From Hyphodiscus hymeniophilus (Eukaryota > Ascomycota > Leotiomycetes > Helotiales > Hyphodiscaceae), in NCBI GenBank assembly GCA_016508695.1, contig VNKQ01000010.1:1054001-1118000 (forward strand): a stretch of 64,000 nt of DNA, given 5' to 3'. Below, piece by piece: positions 1 to 9,757 of the stretch (the stretch's first letter is position 1; each line of letters begins with the position of its first letter). The position numbers and the translations under genes are program-made. The notes beneath the pieces were generated by a model. That model worked only from the letters and a program-made list of their open reading frames with translations. It searched no databases and was not told the DNA's origin.

Positions 1-1
1 A

Positions 2-94
2 TACGAGGAAGAAGCTTTCCAACAAGCTGGTATATTATCTGTGGAGGATGGCATCGTCTGTCTCAAGACCAGCAACCAGCTTCAAAAAAGCTGA
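2..94 (+). CDS. possible 3' end of a protein-coding gene (truncated by window start)
   Basis: Frame 2 is open from the first base to a TGA at 92-94. It encodes 30 residues of ordinary composition, beginning YEEEAFQQAG and ending NQLQKS. This could be the C-terminus of a gene lying mostly upstream of the window. The stretch is too short to assign a family, and a chance open frame of this length is common, so this is only a suggestion. Confidence 0.2.
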   Translation, partial: YEEEAFQQAGILSVEDGIVCLKTSNQLQKS

Positions 95-683
95 AGTTCG
101 GTCAGGCAAGGACAGGAATAACTTCGCCATTGTGCTGAAGTGAGAACTGAGCACTGAGATCGATGAAGTGGGTCGAATTAGGCGTTCTGGCTGTGATGGT
201 ACCCGATCAAGTGCTGAGAGGGATACGACTATTAGACTTGGAGCTCCAAAGCCATTCTTTAGTCTCGACTTAATTATAAATTGGTTACGTGACGTCTGTC
301 ACTGCGTTCCGAGACACCCCCTGTAACGAGACTACTCGCAGGTACTCCGAGTTAAAGCGATTTGCAATCCGTGAATTATTCATTGACTTGGAAGCTGAAA
401 CCATGCAGAGACATCAGCTCGTGGTCGACAAGCTAATTGCGCCACGGCCCGAAACCGGTACGAGTACTAATCTCCAGTGCTTTCGTGCACAGAACTATTA
501 GAAACCCTTTCTGGTCTGAAGCTCACATTCCCACCGCTTGCAGCTGTCCAGGCAGGAAGCTATTAGCTAGCTGAAAGCTGAAATCTGAATAAGGTAAGTC
601 GTTCAATAACAGTTTAGCTAGTAGTGTGTTATTGTCAAAGTCTAGACTCGTTTACACTTACACAACTGAGAACTGCAGTTGGT
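95..683. other. intergenic region, nothing recognised
   Basis: No convincing coding frame. A 70-codon frame at 289-501 has no family resemblance or splice context. The region probably holds the 3' flank of the left-hand gene and upstream regulatory DNA of the small gene at 850. Confidence 0.5.
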
Positions 684-691
684 ATAAATAG
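684..691 (+). promoter_or_regulatory. TATA box of the small gene at 850
   Basis: TATAAATA lies about 160 bp upstream of the ATG at 850. It is followed by a C/A- and pyrimidine-rich leader with repeated CATTC, CAATC and CATCA tracts, the kind of 5' leader seen in strongly expressed filamentous-fungal genes. The transcription start is inferred to lie near 715-740. Confidence 0.5.
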
Positions 692-849
692 TGACCATGG
701 CCTTGGGTAATTAAGTGTCTAAAATCAAACGTCTACTCCACCAGAGTCTACCAATCTACCATTTCATTCCAAGCCGTACGCTGCAATCATTCCAAGGTTA
801 ATCATCGTTCCCCATTCCACATATTCAAACAATCATCAAGCCGCTCATC

Positions 850-1197
850 ATGCCCTGGTACTCTCCCGAAACGCCCCGCACCAGCAGCTTTGAGATTGAC
901 GTTGACTGGCCTCTCTCGGACGGCTGGGTCAGGATGTCAGACGAACAACGCCAACACACCGGCATCATCCAATATCGCTTTCAGAAGAACGACGGCAACT
1001 GGGTCTATGACTATATCCTCGAGGTCGAGACCGAGTTCGAAAATTACGATTACAAGTTTACGGATGCGGAGCCGGACGTGTACAGCGTTTATGCGAAGTT
1101 CAAAGGTAATCATTCGGTCAAATTCAACAGCAAAAACCCGACGATTCGGCAAGTCTCAGGAGCAATCTCACCGCCACCGCCGGACTGGTCGAATTGA
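850..1197 (+). CDS. small acidic, aromatic-rich protein of unknown function (115 aa)
   Basis: A single uninterrupted frame with a good fungal start context (CATCATGCC), preceded by a TATA box at 684 and a C/A-rich leader. The product is acidic and rich in Tyr, Trp and Phe, without cysteine, signal peptide or membrane segment. Residues about 25-95 alternate polar and aromatic positions (IIQYRF, WVYDYILEVE, YSVYAKFK), which suggests a small beta-sheet domain. The C-terminus is a proline run (PPPPDWSN). I do not recognise the family. An overlapping frame at 890-1243 is Arg/Thr-rich and looks like a shadow. The strong promoter-like upstream sequence is the main argument that this is a real, perhaps abundantly expressed gene. 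Confidence 0.55.
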   Translation: MPWYSPETPRTSSFEIDVDWPLSDGWVRMSDEQRQHTGIIQYRFQKNDGNWVYDYILEVETEFENYDYKFTDAEPDVYSVYAKFKGNHSVKFNSKNPTIRQVSGAISPPPPDWSN

Positions 1198-1564
1198 GTG
1201 GGTTCTGGAGGACTTCAGGAGTGCTTGGCGGGACAGACGTTAGACACTTCTCGCTTTGTATATGCTAAAAGCATGACCTTCAACTCAGAGCTTGTGAACA
1301 TGGTTGCGACCAAGAGAGGAAACTGCTAAAGAGGAAACACCCATTTCAATAAAACAACTTCATTTCCAGCTATGTTCAATAGTGAGCAATTCGTAGAGCA
1401 AAGACCCGATGGACACAGAAAAGGAGTGGTGTCACCGCCTTGAAAGCGGGCGGGGCTTAAACCTGGCATAAAAAATTCCGTCCGTTTTGGGGGGTAGGTA
1501 AGGATCACCTTGAATTATTACAGACCTCTTCCCTATCCTCACAAAACTCTACCCCGGCAGCAGC
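1198..1564. other. intergenic region
   Basis: Holds the 3' flank of the small gene and the upstream region of FAP7. No further gene, repeat or RNA is visible. Confidence 0.5.
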
Positions 1565-2191
1565 ATGCGCAATCAACCAAACATCATTGTAACTGGCACG
1601 CCAGGTGTGGGCAAGACCACGCACTGTGAAACCCTCGCGCAGAACACCGGCCTTAAGCACCTTTCCATCAACGACATCGTGAAGCAGCGAGGTTGTCATG
1701 ACGGATATGACGAAGAATTCAAAAGCTGGATTGTGGACGAGGATAAAGTACGCAATTCTCAAGCTCTCAGGGAGCTGAACTTAACCTCTGTGTAGTTGCT
1801 CGACTCTATAGAAGACGAAGTACAGGAAGGAGGCTACATAATCGACTGGCACGCATGCGATCTGTTCCCTAAGAGCTGGATCGATCTTGTAGTTGTTCTG
1901 CGGGTTGACTCTACGCTTTTATATGACCGGTTGAAAGCCAGGTTAGTTTCGGATTGCGGGTTATACATTCAGTGAATTTGGATCTGACTGCAGCACAGAG
2001 ACTATTCTGAAGCCAAACTCCAAGAAAATCTCGATTCCGAAATCATGGAAGTCCTCCTACAAGAAGCGCGCGACTCATACGACGAAGAGATAATTGTCGA
2101 GCTCACGAGCAATACAACCGAGGATATGGAGGCCAATGTTGAGAGGGTAGAGGCTTGGATTGCTCAGTGGAAGAAGGACAACGCTCAATAG
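1565..2191 (+). CDS. FAP7: adenylate kinase isoenzyme 6 / Fap7 ATPase, 18S rRNA maturation factor
   Basis: The product is a small nucleoside kinase-like ATPase. In yeast, Fap7 binds uS11 (Rps14) and is needed for the final cytoplasmic cleavage of 20S pre-rRNA; the human orthologue is AK6. The first exon carries the P-loop GTPGVGKTT at about residues 10-18, then the family block SINDIVK. Two introns are inferred: 1748-1795 (GTACGC..TGTAG) and 1942-1998 (GTTAGT..CACAG). After splicing the frame runs through EGGYIIDWHACDLFP, the nucleoside-binding segment, and RDYSEAKLQEN, the lid region, to TAG at 2189-2191. The deduced length of about 175 residues matches the family. The gene converges with HAM1, whose stop lies only 30 bp further on, so the two 3' UTRs must overlap. 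Confidence 0.93.
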
Positions 2192-2221
2192 CTTGGAGGA
2201 TAGCTTTGTTCACATCCAGCT

Positions 2222-3014
2222 CTAAACCTCAGACTTTAACCACGTCTTGAGTTTTTCCAATGCCCGGAAACGATGGGAGATTTTATTCTTCTCGGCCTTG
2301 TCCATCTCAGCATACCTATTAAGGTCAGCGGGGCAGGGAAGTATGGAGGAAGAGGAGCGTACGTCTTGCCCTCATACTCGAATATTGGGTCCCATCCTAT
2401 AAGAGTAAGTCCATGATAATCGGAGGTTTGGGAAGCATCCTACCGAAATTTGTTGGACCTCTTGCTGGTACTATCTTGCCCTAGACAATGTCAACACGAT
2501 GCAGGAAAGCAAGTGAGGATTACTCACATCTGTTCGGCCTTGGAATATGATAGGTTCATGACCAGGGCCTTCACTGTATGCAAACGTACACACGGCCTGA
2601 GCAGACTTGTCTGGGAAACCAGCTAGCATAGCATTGAGGCCTTCCAGACCGAGAGCTTGTAGAAACCACTTGCTGCAGAGAAATTAAAATAAATAATTGT
2701 ATATCTGAAATCAAGACGTACATGTATGGGCCAGGAAGCTCTTTTAGTGCATTGAAACAAAGACATGTATCTTCGACAAGTACTGGACCTTGGACCTACA
2801 TAACATCAGCTACTTTCTGAAAAGGTAATCTGAAAGCACCCACAGCCTCTGCAGCTCTTCGACACTTGTCTGCTGAGATTTCTTCAATTGTTCCTTGGAT
2901 CTCGACGAGATCTATAGATTTACTCTGGAGATCAACTGTATCGCCCAGAATAGCTTCAACTTCGATAAGCTTGTTCTTGTTGCCCGTGATAAAATTGAGC
3001 TGTTTGGGAGCCAT
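2222..3014 (-). CDS. HAM1: inosine triphosphate pyrophosphatase (HAM1/ITPase)
   Basis: Hydrolyses ITP, dITP and XTP to monophosphates and pyrophosphate, keeping deaminated purines out of DNA and RNA; cytosolic. Exon 1 (from ATG at 3014) opens with the signature FITGNKNKLIEVEAIL. Splicing from AEA (donor GTGGGT) to VQGPVLVEDTCLCF restores the metal-binding acidic block. Further exons give KWFLQALGLEGL, FAYSEGPGHEPIIFQG, GKIVPARGPTNFGWDPIFEYEG and the closing AEMDKAEKNKISHRFRAL, all in family order. There are about six exons. Deduced length is about 187 residues, normal for the family. It is divergent from the P450 gene (411 bp apart) and convergent with FAP7. Confidence 0.93.
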
Positions 3015-3425
3015 AATGATCGAGGGCTGGTGTTTCAGTTCGAAACTGCTGAAAGTGTGATACTGTGGCCAAATGAGTGTGGGTTAGACGTTGATACAGC
3101 GATCAGGAATCAACTAACACGGCAGACGAGATATGGGATGGTTTTAGTTGTGAGATTTCGAAGATACATGGCCGTCGCGATTGAGAATTCAACAGTTCGT
3201 CAATAGATAGCTTCTTGTAATGGATCGAGCCACCCTCGTACCGTAGCATGCATTCACCTGTCAAGAGCCTGAGCCGACAACTTATAAATACAATTCCGTT
3301 CCTCGACATCCGGCTACTCAAGTGCCCTTTGGTTTACTTCATGACCATTTGACTGATTGTATCGCTGATTGCCTCAACCGGGCATTTTTGTCTTTTTCCA
3401 CAGTCGCTGCACAAAGCGCTTCGAA
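3015..3425. promoter_or_regulatory. shared upstream region of HAM1 and the P450 gene, with TATAAATA
   Basis: A 411-bp divergent intergenic region. TATAAATA at 3283-3290 lies about 140 bp upstream of the chosen P450 ATG and is suitably placed for its core promoter. No TATA-like element stands out for HAM1, as is usual for housekeeping genes. Confidence 0.45.
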
Positions 3426-5721
3426 ATGGCCGACGACTTCTATGAACCACTTCCCACTGCTGTCTCCTATCCATGGGCACTTCTAACGAAGCTACATTCT
3501 GATCTTCTTTCATCGCCTGATACCGTCATAATCGCCATCTTTGTGACTATTTTTGTGATAGGGTTGACGACGAGACTGTTCAGCGGCTCAGAATCCGAAG
3601 CGGACAGAGTTGCTGGTAAGGACGGAAGAACAGTGTGGCTATTACCTTACTGGTTTCCTTATGTTGGCCACGGGTATCAATTGTAAGCTTTGGATATATT
3701 TTGAAAATCAAGAAGTTGACGGTCTAATAGTCTCACCAACCCGATGAAATTGATGCGCGAAGCAAGGTTCGTCTAGTCTTTGCAAGCCATCGATGGTTGG
3801 CTGACTTGATTTTAGAGATCAAAGCACTCATGGCATATTTGCTTTGAATCTTGGTGGTACAAGGCACAACATCAGTGAGTCTCGGTTTCCCCTTTTGTCA
3901 CGTGGGTCAACTCCGGAGTTAGGTAGCTGACATTAACATAGTCTCTGATCCAGGTCTTGTTAAAGGGTATGTTTGTATGGCGAGTAAGTGGTACGAATGC
4001 TAATTCGAGTTAGAGTCATGCAGAAGAAAGAGTCTGAAGTACAATTCCATCCTATTAGCTGGTGGATTGTTGAAAGGGTACACGTATACTACCTGGACCA
4101 GGAATCTATCCTGACATTGTGCTAGTTCTTTGGTATCCCCAAAAGAGCCAAGTCGAAATATGATTCCAATTGGGATGTGAGTCGTTGCCGGTCGAGCGAT
4201 AACTATATGCTGACAAGTCTAGGGACTCATGCAACCCCTTCATAACCTCATGAGAGAACCCCATCTAAGCAATATGCTTAAGGGGACTATACTTGGTCTC
4301 AAGACCAATATTCCCCAGATGATCTCCTTTGCGAGAAGCGAGATTGATCAACAACCATGGGAGCGCTTCGCCAAAGCAGCCTATATTTCAAATTCCGAGA
4401 CTGAGATTGGTCTAATGGCATTGATGCGAGATATGCTAGGCAATGCTAGTGTACCTGGGCTGTTCGGAAGCGCTCTCATGGAAAAGCATCCTGAGTTGCT
4501 ACATGACGTTTATGACATGGATGAAGGCTTGTTATTTTTCTTGATGGGATTGCCTGCTTATACCCCATGGCCTGGTGTAATGAAAGCTCATGCTGCTCGG
4601 TTCAGATTGTGGCAAGCACTGGGTTTGTATTTTCGCCCTTTCTTCCCCCTGCCCTTTCCAAGTGCTTCCGGAGGTTGCGAGATGAGATAATTCAGAATCG
4701 CTCCCGGCTCTTCCTTTTTGAGAAGACTTCTGATCCCACGGTCTCCAGAGGAATGCTAATACCAGAGCCCTGATCAGATGATTTCCAGATGGCGTTGGAT
4801 GCCACCGTTGACGACAAACCGGTCGATGCCAGCTGGGGTGACCTTGATGATGTGAGTGAGCTCATATTGACGAGACATTCAACATTTAAGAGTAAGAGGC
4901 CAAAACATATGATCTTTACTTTGACCTTTTCTGACTTTCATTAGACCAAGGTTTTGAAGTCGAAGAGAGAGGAGACTTGAGCGTAAGTCACATCCACTGC
5001 GTCTCAAGAAAAAGCACTGATGACGCAGCAGATACTCTGGGCCCTTACAGTCAATGCCAATTTAGTTGTTTTCTGGCAGCTACTGTACATTCTTGCCACT
5101 CCGGGTCTTCTAGAGCGTGTGCGGGCAGAACTTGCTCCCTTCGTCAAAATCTCTAGACCAGAATCCATCGGCAAGATATCCGAAGCACCGAAACTGACCA
5201 TCGACTACGAAGGGCTTTCCAAGAATTGCCACTTGTTCAAATCAATCTATTTCGAAGCCCTACGACTCAACTCTCAGCCCTGGTCAGTCCGAAGCTTGGG
5301 GTCAGATGTTATCATCCCTTCCGATAAGAAAAGCTCAAACTCAGTACCATATATTATGCACAAAGGCGAATACATCACTGTACCCCATGACCTGCATATG
5401 CTGGACCCAAAATACTTCAAGAACCCTACAACCTTTGACCCGGAGCGTTTCCTGGTCCAAAAGGAAGATGGCTCCCTCGCAACTGATCAAGGAACGATTC
5501 GCCCATATGGAGCAGGGCCGTCGATGTGTAAAGGGAGAATATTTGCCGAAAAAGAGTGTCTTGCACTCGTTGCTGGCGTGTTGATGTTCTGGGATATTGA
5601 GCCTGCGGACACGAAGGCTGGTTGGGTAATTCCCGGGCAGAAGAAGACCACTGCTGTTTCCTTGCCGGTGAAAGAGGTTAGAGTCCGGATCAGGCGGAGG
5701 CGGTTTGAATGGGAGGAGTAG
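3426..5721 (+). CDS. cytochrome P450 monooxygenase, CYP7/CYP8-like
   Basis: Membrane-anchored P450 with an N-terminal hydrophobic anchor (TVIIAIFVTIFVIGL, about residues 36-50). Visible motifs are the K-helix ExxR (FEALRL), the PERF segment (FDPERF) and the heme-thiolate loop PYGAGPSMCKG, where Tyr replaces the usual Phe. About nine introns are inferred. A key one is 4623-4777, which joins LWQAL directly to DDFQMALDA, so the apparent frameshift and stops there are intronic. Further exons give GDLDDVSELIL and, from about 5029, QILWALTVNANLVVFW. That I helix lacks the acid-Thr pair, as in CYP7A/CYP8A enzymes. Deduced length is about 575 residues. I chose the second ATG (3426) over 3369 because of its context and distance from the TATA box. 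The substrate is unknown. The neighbours are housekeeping genes, so this is a lone P450. Confidence 0.85.
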
Positions 5722-6620
5722 GTATCAGCGGTGATGCTGGGTGTGGGTCATCAATTGTGTACATATTAAGGTACAACTGTAATCTAAGACCTGCACTACA
5801 TAACAAGTCCGTAAGGGTTGGATGGCAAAAAACAGTATATTGTACGAAGTGATGAAAGTTACCGAAACTTGATCTGAAGACGATCATGGCTGTCCCACCT
5901 CAGTATGAAGTTGTTGGGCAGCTCAGGGGAGTGCAATCATGTCAAATTTCTTGAAGTTTCCCGCGCTCATGCCCTGCAAAACTTCCCTAGCGCGATGCTT
6001 TTCCTGACTATAACTCTTCTAAGTAGTAGAAAGCATCGATCTTTCTAGTCTAATTGTCCCGGGAATGTTCTAGTATGAAAAGCTGGGTTGTCGTTGAGGA
6101 TCAGCTGGGCGTCTGTTCGACTGGGGAGTCACGGAGGTCAGGTATTTTTCAAAAGCCCAATGGTTTGATTCAAGTATAACATGAACTCGGTTGTTGAATA
6201 TCTAACTGGTTTCAAAGAGGTACATAAGACAGGGACTTCCGGCTGGCTTTGGAACCACACATTCAGTTGGCCCAGTATGCAAAAATTCGAATGCTTACAG
6301 GACTTCAACAGTACATGCTAGACCGGCAAGTATGATCATGACATAAGCCACTGATGACTTGGGAGATGACGGGCATGACTTTGGTAAGCAACAATGAGCA
6401 ACGCCGGAGTTCGTATCGCTGCCCGGGATAAATACTTCTCGACTCGCGCCGAACAACGATTTTGGTGCTTCTCGTCGGTTTCCATTGCTTGTTATGGCCA
6501 AAGCGTAGAAGCCAAATAGTCTGTTACATCTAAGGGCCTTGATATTGTGACTCACTCAATGACGGGGTCTCCCAATGCGGCCAGTGATTTCGTAGGTATA
6601 ATTTACTGCTGTTACCAGCC
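5722..6620. other. intergenic region between convergent P450 and RRP36 genes
   Basis: About 900 bp of unremarkable sequence. A short frame at 6295-6555 on the minus strand lies directly downstream of RRP36 and has no recognisable features. Nothing else seen. Confidence 0.5.
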
Positions 6621-7552
6621 TCATGATTCAACTCCTCTCCTGGCAAAAGGCATGCGCTTCTTCTCTTTGCCTTCAATCTTCTTCCGTCGCCGCTCAATGA
6701 CATGATCCAGTTGCTTGCCCTTCAGCTCTCCATATTGATCCAACAACACCCGTTTCTTTTGCTCGGCTTTCTTGAGATAGAAAGGTTTCTTTCCTTGCTT
6801 CACAGCTTCCTTCTCCTCCTTTCGATGCTTATCAAGAATTTCTTGCTCTTTACTCTTCCGAATTTGGGCCTTCTTCTTCGACTCCATTGACGCAAGAACC
6901 TTCTTCAGCCTTTCTTTCGAGTCCTCATCCTTGGCCGCCTTGATACCGTTCTTCAAGTCCTTCATCTCGTCCTCCCTATAATCGTCCAGGAATGAGTATG
7001 CCTGATGAACCTTTGATTGATCGATGAGACCCGTCGTGGGTTCAAACCTCGGATCTCGATATTCTCGTTTCGCAATGGGGACGACTTCTCGCCTTCGTGA
7101 GACTGCTTTCTTGCTTGATATTTCTGTAGGAGCATGCTTGCTTGAACGGTTGAAATCCCTGCGATCCTTTTTTCCAGCCTTTCGTTCGGTAGCTTCATTA
7201 TCTTCCCAGGTATCGCCATCCTTCTGATTAAGTTTGGACTTCAATTTGCCCGGTCTCGTCAATGAGGCATGCGCCTTCGCCAATGCACCAAACGATATAG
7301 AGGCGACGTCGCTGGGATTGCCTGCTTTAGAAGAGACCGACTACTTAGCGATTAGCTTGTATGTATAACTTCACAGACCAGAATGCAAACCTCATCCCCG
7401 CTCTCGGAAGAACTCAGTTCATTCGAATCTTCTTCGGAGGATCCGTCTCCATTGCTGGAACGAGTCGAGTCCAGCTCTTCACTTGCTTCTCTTCTTGCTC
7501 TGACTCTCCTCTGAAGTTCAATAGTCGGTGTTTTCCGCTTTACGGAAGACAT
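6621..7552 (-). CDS. RRP36: rRNA biogenesis protein RRP36
   Basis: Nucleolar SSU-processome component needed for early cleavages of pre-rRNA (sites A0-A2) and 18S production. Two exons: 7552 to about 7390 encodes an acidic, Ser/Glu-rich N-terminus (ELSSSESGDE), and an intron (GTTTGC..AGTAG) joins it to SVSSKAGNPSDVASISFGALAKAHA. The second exon holds the family core: RREVVPIAKREYRDPRFEP, then GLIDQSKVHQAYSFLDDYREDE, then a long basic coiled coil, then the C-terminal GKKPFYLKKAEQKK and IERRRKKIEGKEKKRMP. Total is about 290 residues. Its start codon lies 152 bp from that of the divergent FCP1-like gene, with a conspicuous inverted repeat between them. Confidence 0.93.
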
Positions 7553-7610
7553 CTTACCTGTTTATTCGAAGTCGCAGGTGCAGTCTCCGATTGAGGGGAC
7601 TCTCAACTTT

Positions 7611-7649
7611 TTGAGCGGGCGCTAGCGGTCTGCTCGGCCGCCTGCTCAA
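7611..7649. repeat. inverted repeat in the RRP36 / FCP1-like divergent promoter
   Basis: TTGAGCGGGCG at 7611-7621 is mirrored by CGCCTGCTCAA at 7639-7649: 11-bp arms with one mismatch, separated by 17 bp. It sits in the 152-bp space between two divergent start codons. It may be a dimeric transcription-factor site or a hairpin in a 5' UTR; both are inference. Confidence 0.5.
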
Positions 7650-7704
7650 AATAACTTGTATACGAAAGAGCCTTGGTGGACACTAAGTCGCAACAAACCT
7701 TCAT

Positions 7705-8946
7705 ATGTTCATCTCATCACTCCGTTACAGTACTAGGGCGCCTACGTGCATGAGGATCGCACAATACGCGACGAATTCTGCTTCAAATCTCAAAATGGCG
7801 GATCTCAAACCTCAAGGACAGCCTCGAGCACAAAGAAAATTACATCCCAAGTCAAAGCATCTGACCAGGCACGCGTCTACAACCACAAGTGCATACCCAA
7901 ACAATGCCTCTAACACCACAAAAGATGTTCAAAGCGTTACTCTAGAACTTGAAGTGGACTCGATGGCTCTGGAGCCGCTTCAGCCTCGGATTCAGTCACA
8001 GCGGCCACCCTCTCTGCAATCCGATTTGCCTTGGAGACTATCAATAGCCCCAAATACACTTCCAAGCAGCGGCTCAAATGCTGCTGAAGGCGCTAAAAGC
8101 TTCACACAGTTCTTTGGGACAGCCTTAGTCGTTAATGAACAAGCAATAAGACTAGCGTCCCAATCTCCGCTTGCGTCGAGCGTTTCAAAGCAGGCTCTCT
8201 CTCGACCTTCGAAACCGGGCTCTGCTAAGGCCAAGAATAAGTCGCCTCAACATAAAGTTGTTGTTGGAGATAGCAGAGATGAGAAGGTTGACCCTTCCCC
8301 AGATTCAGGAGGAATTCCTAATGTCTCAAATGAATACCTCAATGCCAGCCTCTCCGACCCTTCACAACTAGGACAGCCCCAACATCTGCTGGTCGTTATT
8401 GATCTTAATGGTACTCTTCTCTATCGGCCAAATCGAAAGAACCCTACAAAATTCCTCATGCGGCCCCATGCCCAGAGTTTCCTCAAGTATTGCGTGGATA
8501 CTTTCAAAGTTGTCATCTGGTCTTCTGCGAGGCCAGAAAATGTCGCTGCCATGTGCGGTACCATCCTGACCCCGGATATTAAGAGAAGGGTGGTCGCGAT
8601 ATGGGGAAGGGATAAATTTGGCTTATCAAAAACAGATTTCAATCTACGGGTTCAGTGCTACAAGAGGCTGTCTCAAGTATGGCAGGATGAAAAGATTTCA
8701 CGATCTCATCCGCTCTACCGCGAAGGTCATCGTTGGGACCAAACCAACACAGTATTGATCGATGACTCGCGCGAGAAAGCCCGGACTGAGCCGCACAATC
8801 TGATCGAGGTTCCCGAGTGGTACGGAGATCTGAAAGAGAGAGATGATATTCTGCCACAAGTTCATGATTATCTTAATCACTTAAGCATGAACTCGAATAT
8901 CAGTGCTTGTCTGCGATCCCATCCATGGCAACCAACTGTTTTCTAA
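7705..8946 (+). CDS. FCP1/NLI-interacting-factor (HAD phosphatase-fold) protein with variant DLNGT motif
   Basis: A 413-residue intronless protein. The first half is low-complexity and basic. The FCP1-homology (NIF) domain spans about residues 228-395: LLVVIDLNGTLLYRP (motif I), VVIWSSARPENVAAM (motif II), a conserved Lys region, and VLIDDSREKA (motif III). Canonical FCP1/SCP phosphatases have DxDx(T/V) in motif I; here the second Asp is Asn. That Asp is the general acid, so activity may be weak or absent. The first 30 residues (MFISSLRYSTRAPTCMRIAQ) resemble a mitochondrial presequence, but an in-frame ATG at 7795 (AAAATGGCG) has a better context, so localisation is open. Relatives include Tim50 and Psr1; I cannot name the orthologue. 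Confidence 0.85.
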   Translation: MFISSLRYSTRAPTCMRIAQYATNSASNLKMADLKPQGQPRAQRKLHPKSKHLTRHASTTTSAYPNNASNTTKDVQSVTLELEVDSMALEPLQPRIQSQRPPSLQSDLPWRLSIAPNTLPSSGSNAAEGAKSFTQFFGTALVVNEQAIRLASQSPLASSVSKQALSRPSKPGSAKAKNKSPQHKVVVGDSRDEKVDPSPDSGGIPNVSNEYLNASLSDPSQLGQPQHLLVVIDLNGTLLYRPNRKNPTKFLMRPHAQSFLKYCVDTFKVVIWSSARPENVAAMCGTILTPDIKRRVVAIWGRDKFGLSKTDFNLRVQCYKRLSQVWQDEKISRSHPLYREGHRWDQTNTVLIDDSREKARTEPHNLIEVPEWYGDLKERDDILPQVHDYLNHLSMNSNISACLRSHPWQPTVF

Positions 8947-9757
8947 GTTGACTGCTTTGCTGCAGATCCACAAGCAGTTCTCTTGTATACATTCTCATAT
9001 TCTAGTCTTGATAACTCAACACTCTGAGGAAGTCAAATCCAAGTGGTTGAAGGATCATACTGATTCAACTTCGATCTCACGTCTCGATGGAGCTCGATCG
9101 TGCCCCATGGCTTGATAGAGCTATCCCTGAACCGACTGCGCGGGATCGCTGTCCACAATGATCGGAGGATCGAAGCAGCGATGTATCTGAATTGCAGAGT
9201 AAGTTTCTGTCCCCAAGTTTTGGCTCCTACTGACGCCGCTGTACTTAGTGAATACTTGGTGTCTCCATTGGCAGTTACCTAAGATGATCGTTCAATTTTT
9301 CTTGCGAATTTCTTGCGTAAATCATGATACCCCTGGATTAAGTGGCGAATTCCATTGTATGGAGGTGTTAAAGGCCTTAGGCAGGCGAGTTACGTGCAAT
9401 CGGAAGACAATGTACTTATAATGAGAGAAGACTTATGGTCTATCTCCTTTCCTCAATTCCAGTACTGCAATATACTGGACCCTCATGCTTCCTGCTCTCG
9501 CCCCTGCCCGTAACCATAGGGCCGGCGCAGGAGAACAAGATGATGGCGTTCACAGGTTGCATTCTGAGAAACTTTACTGTTTGTAGGATGAGGGGCTCAG
9601 GGTGCATATGAAAGCGTTGTTCTCTATGGAAACTAGCTAGACAGAAAGCCGATAGGCATTCGCCACCCCACATCCCAGAACGTGATCATAATCATTCATT
9701 CATCCATCCCTACGCTAAAACAGACTGAAGAAAGAGATGCCCTGAAGCAAATGTAAT
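8947..9757. other. intergenic region between convergent genes
   Basis: About 810 bp. Short frames at 8903-9282 (plus) and 9440-9673 (minus) lack any family signature. Probably the 3' UTRs of the FCP1-like and eEF1B-gamma genes. Confidence 0.5.

Noticed and set aside
4621..4777. Apparent frameshift and stop codons in the middle of the P450 gene
   Set aside because: A 155-nt intron (4623-4777) joins LWQAL to DDFQMALDA in frame, so the gene is intact, not a pseudogene.
3426..5721. Secondary-metabolite cluster around the P450
   Set aside because: Neighbours are FAP7, HAM1 and RRP36, all housekeeping. No synthase, transporter or regulator is near.
9440..9673. 77-codon minus-strand frame downstream of eEF1Bgamma
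   Set aside because: No signature, and it probably lies in the 3' UTR.
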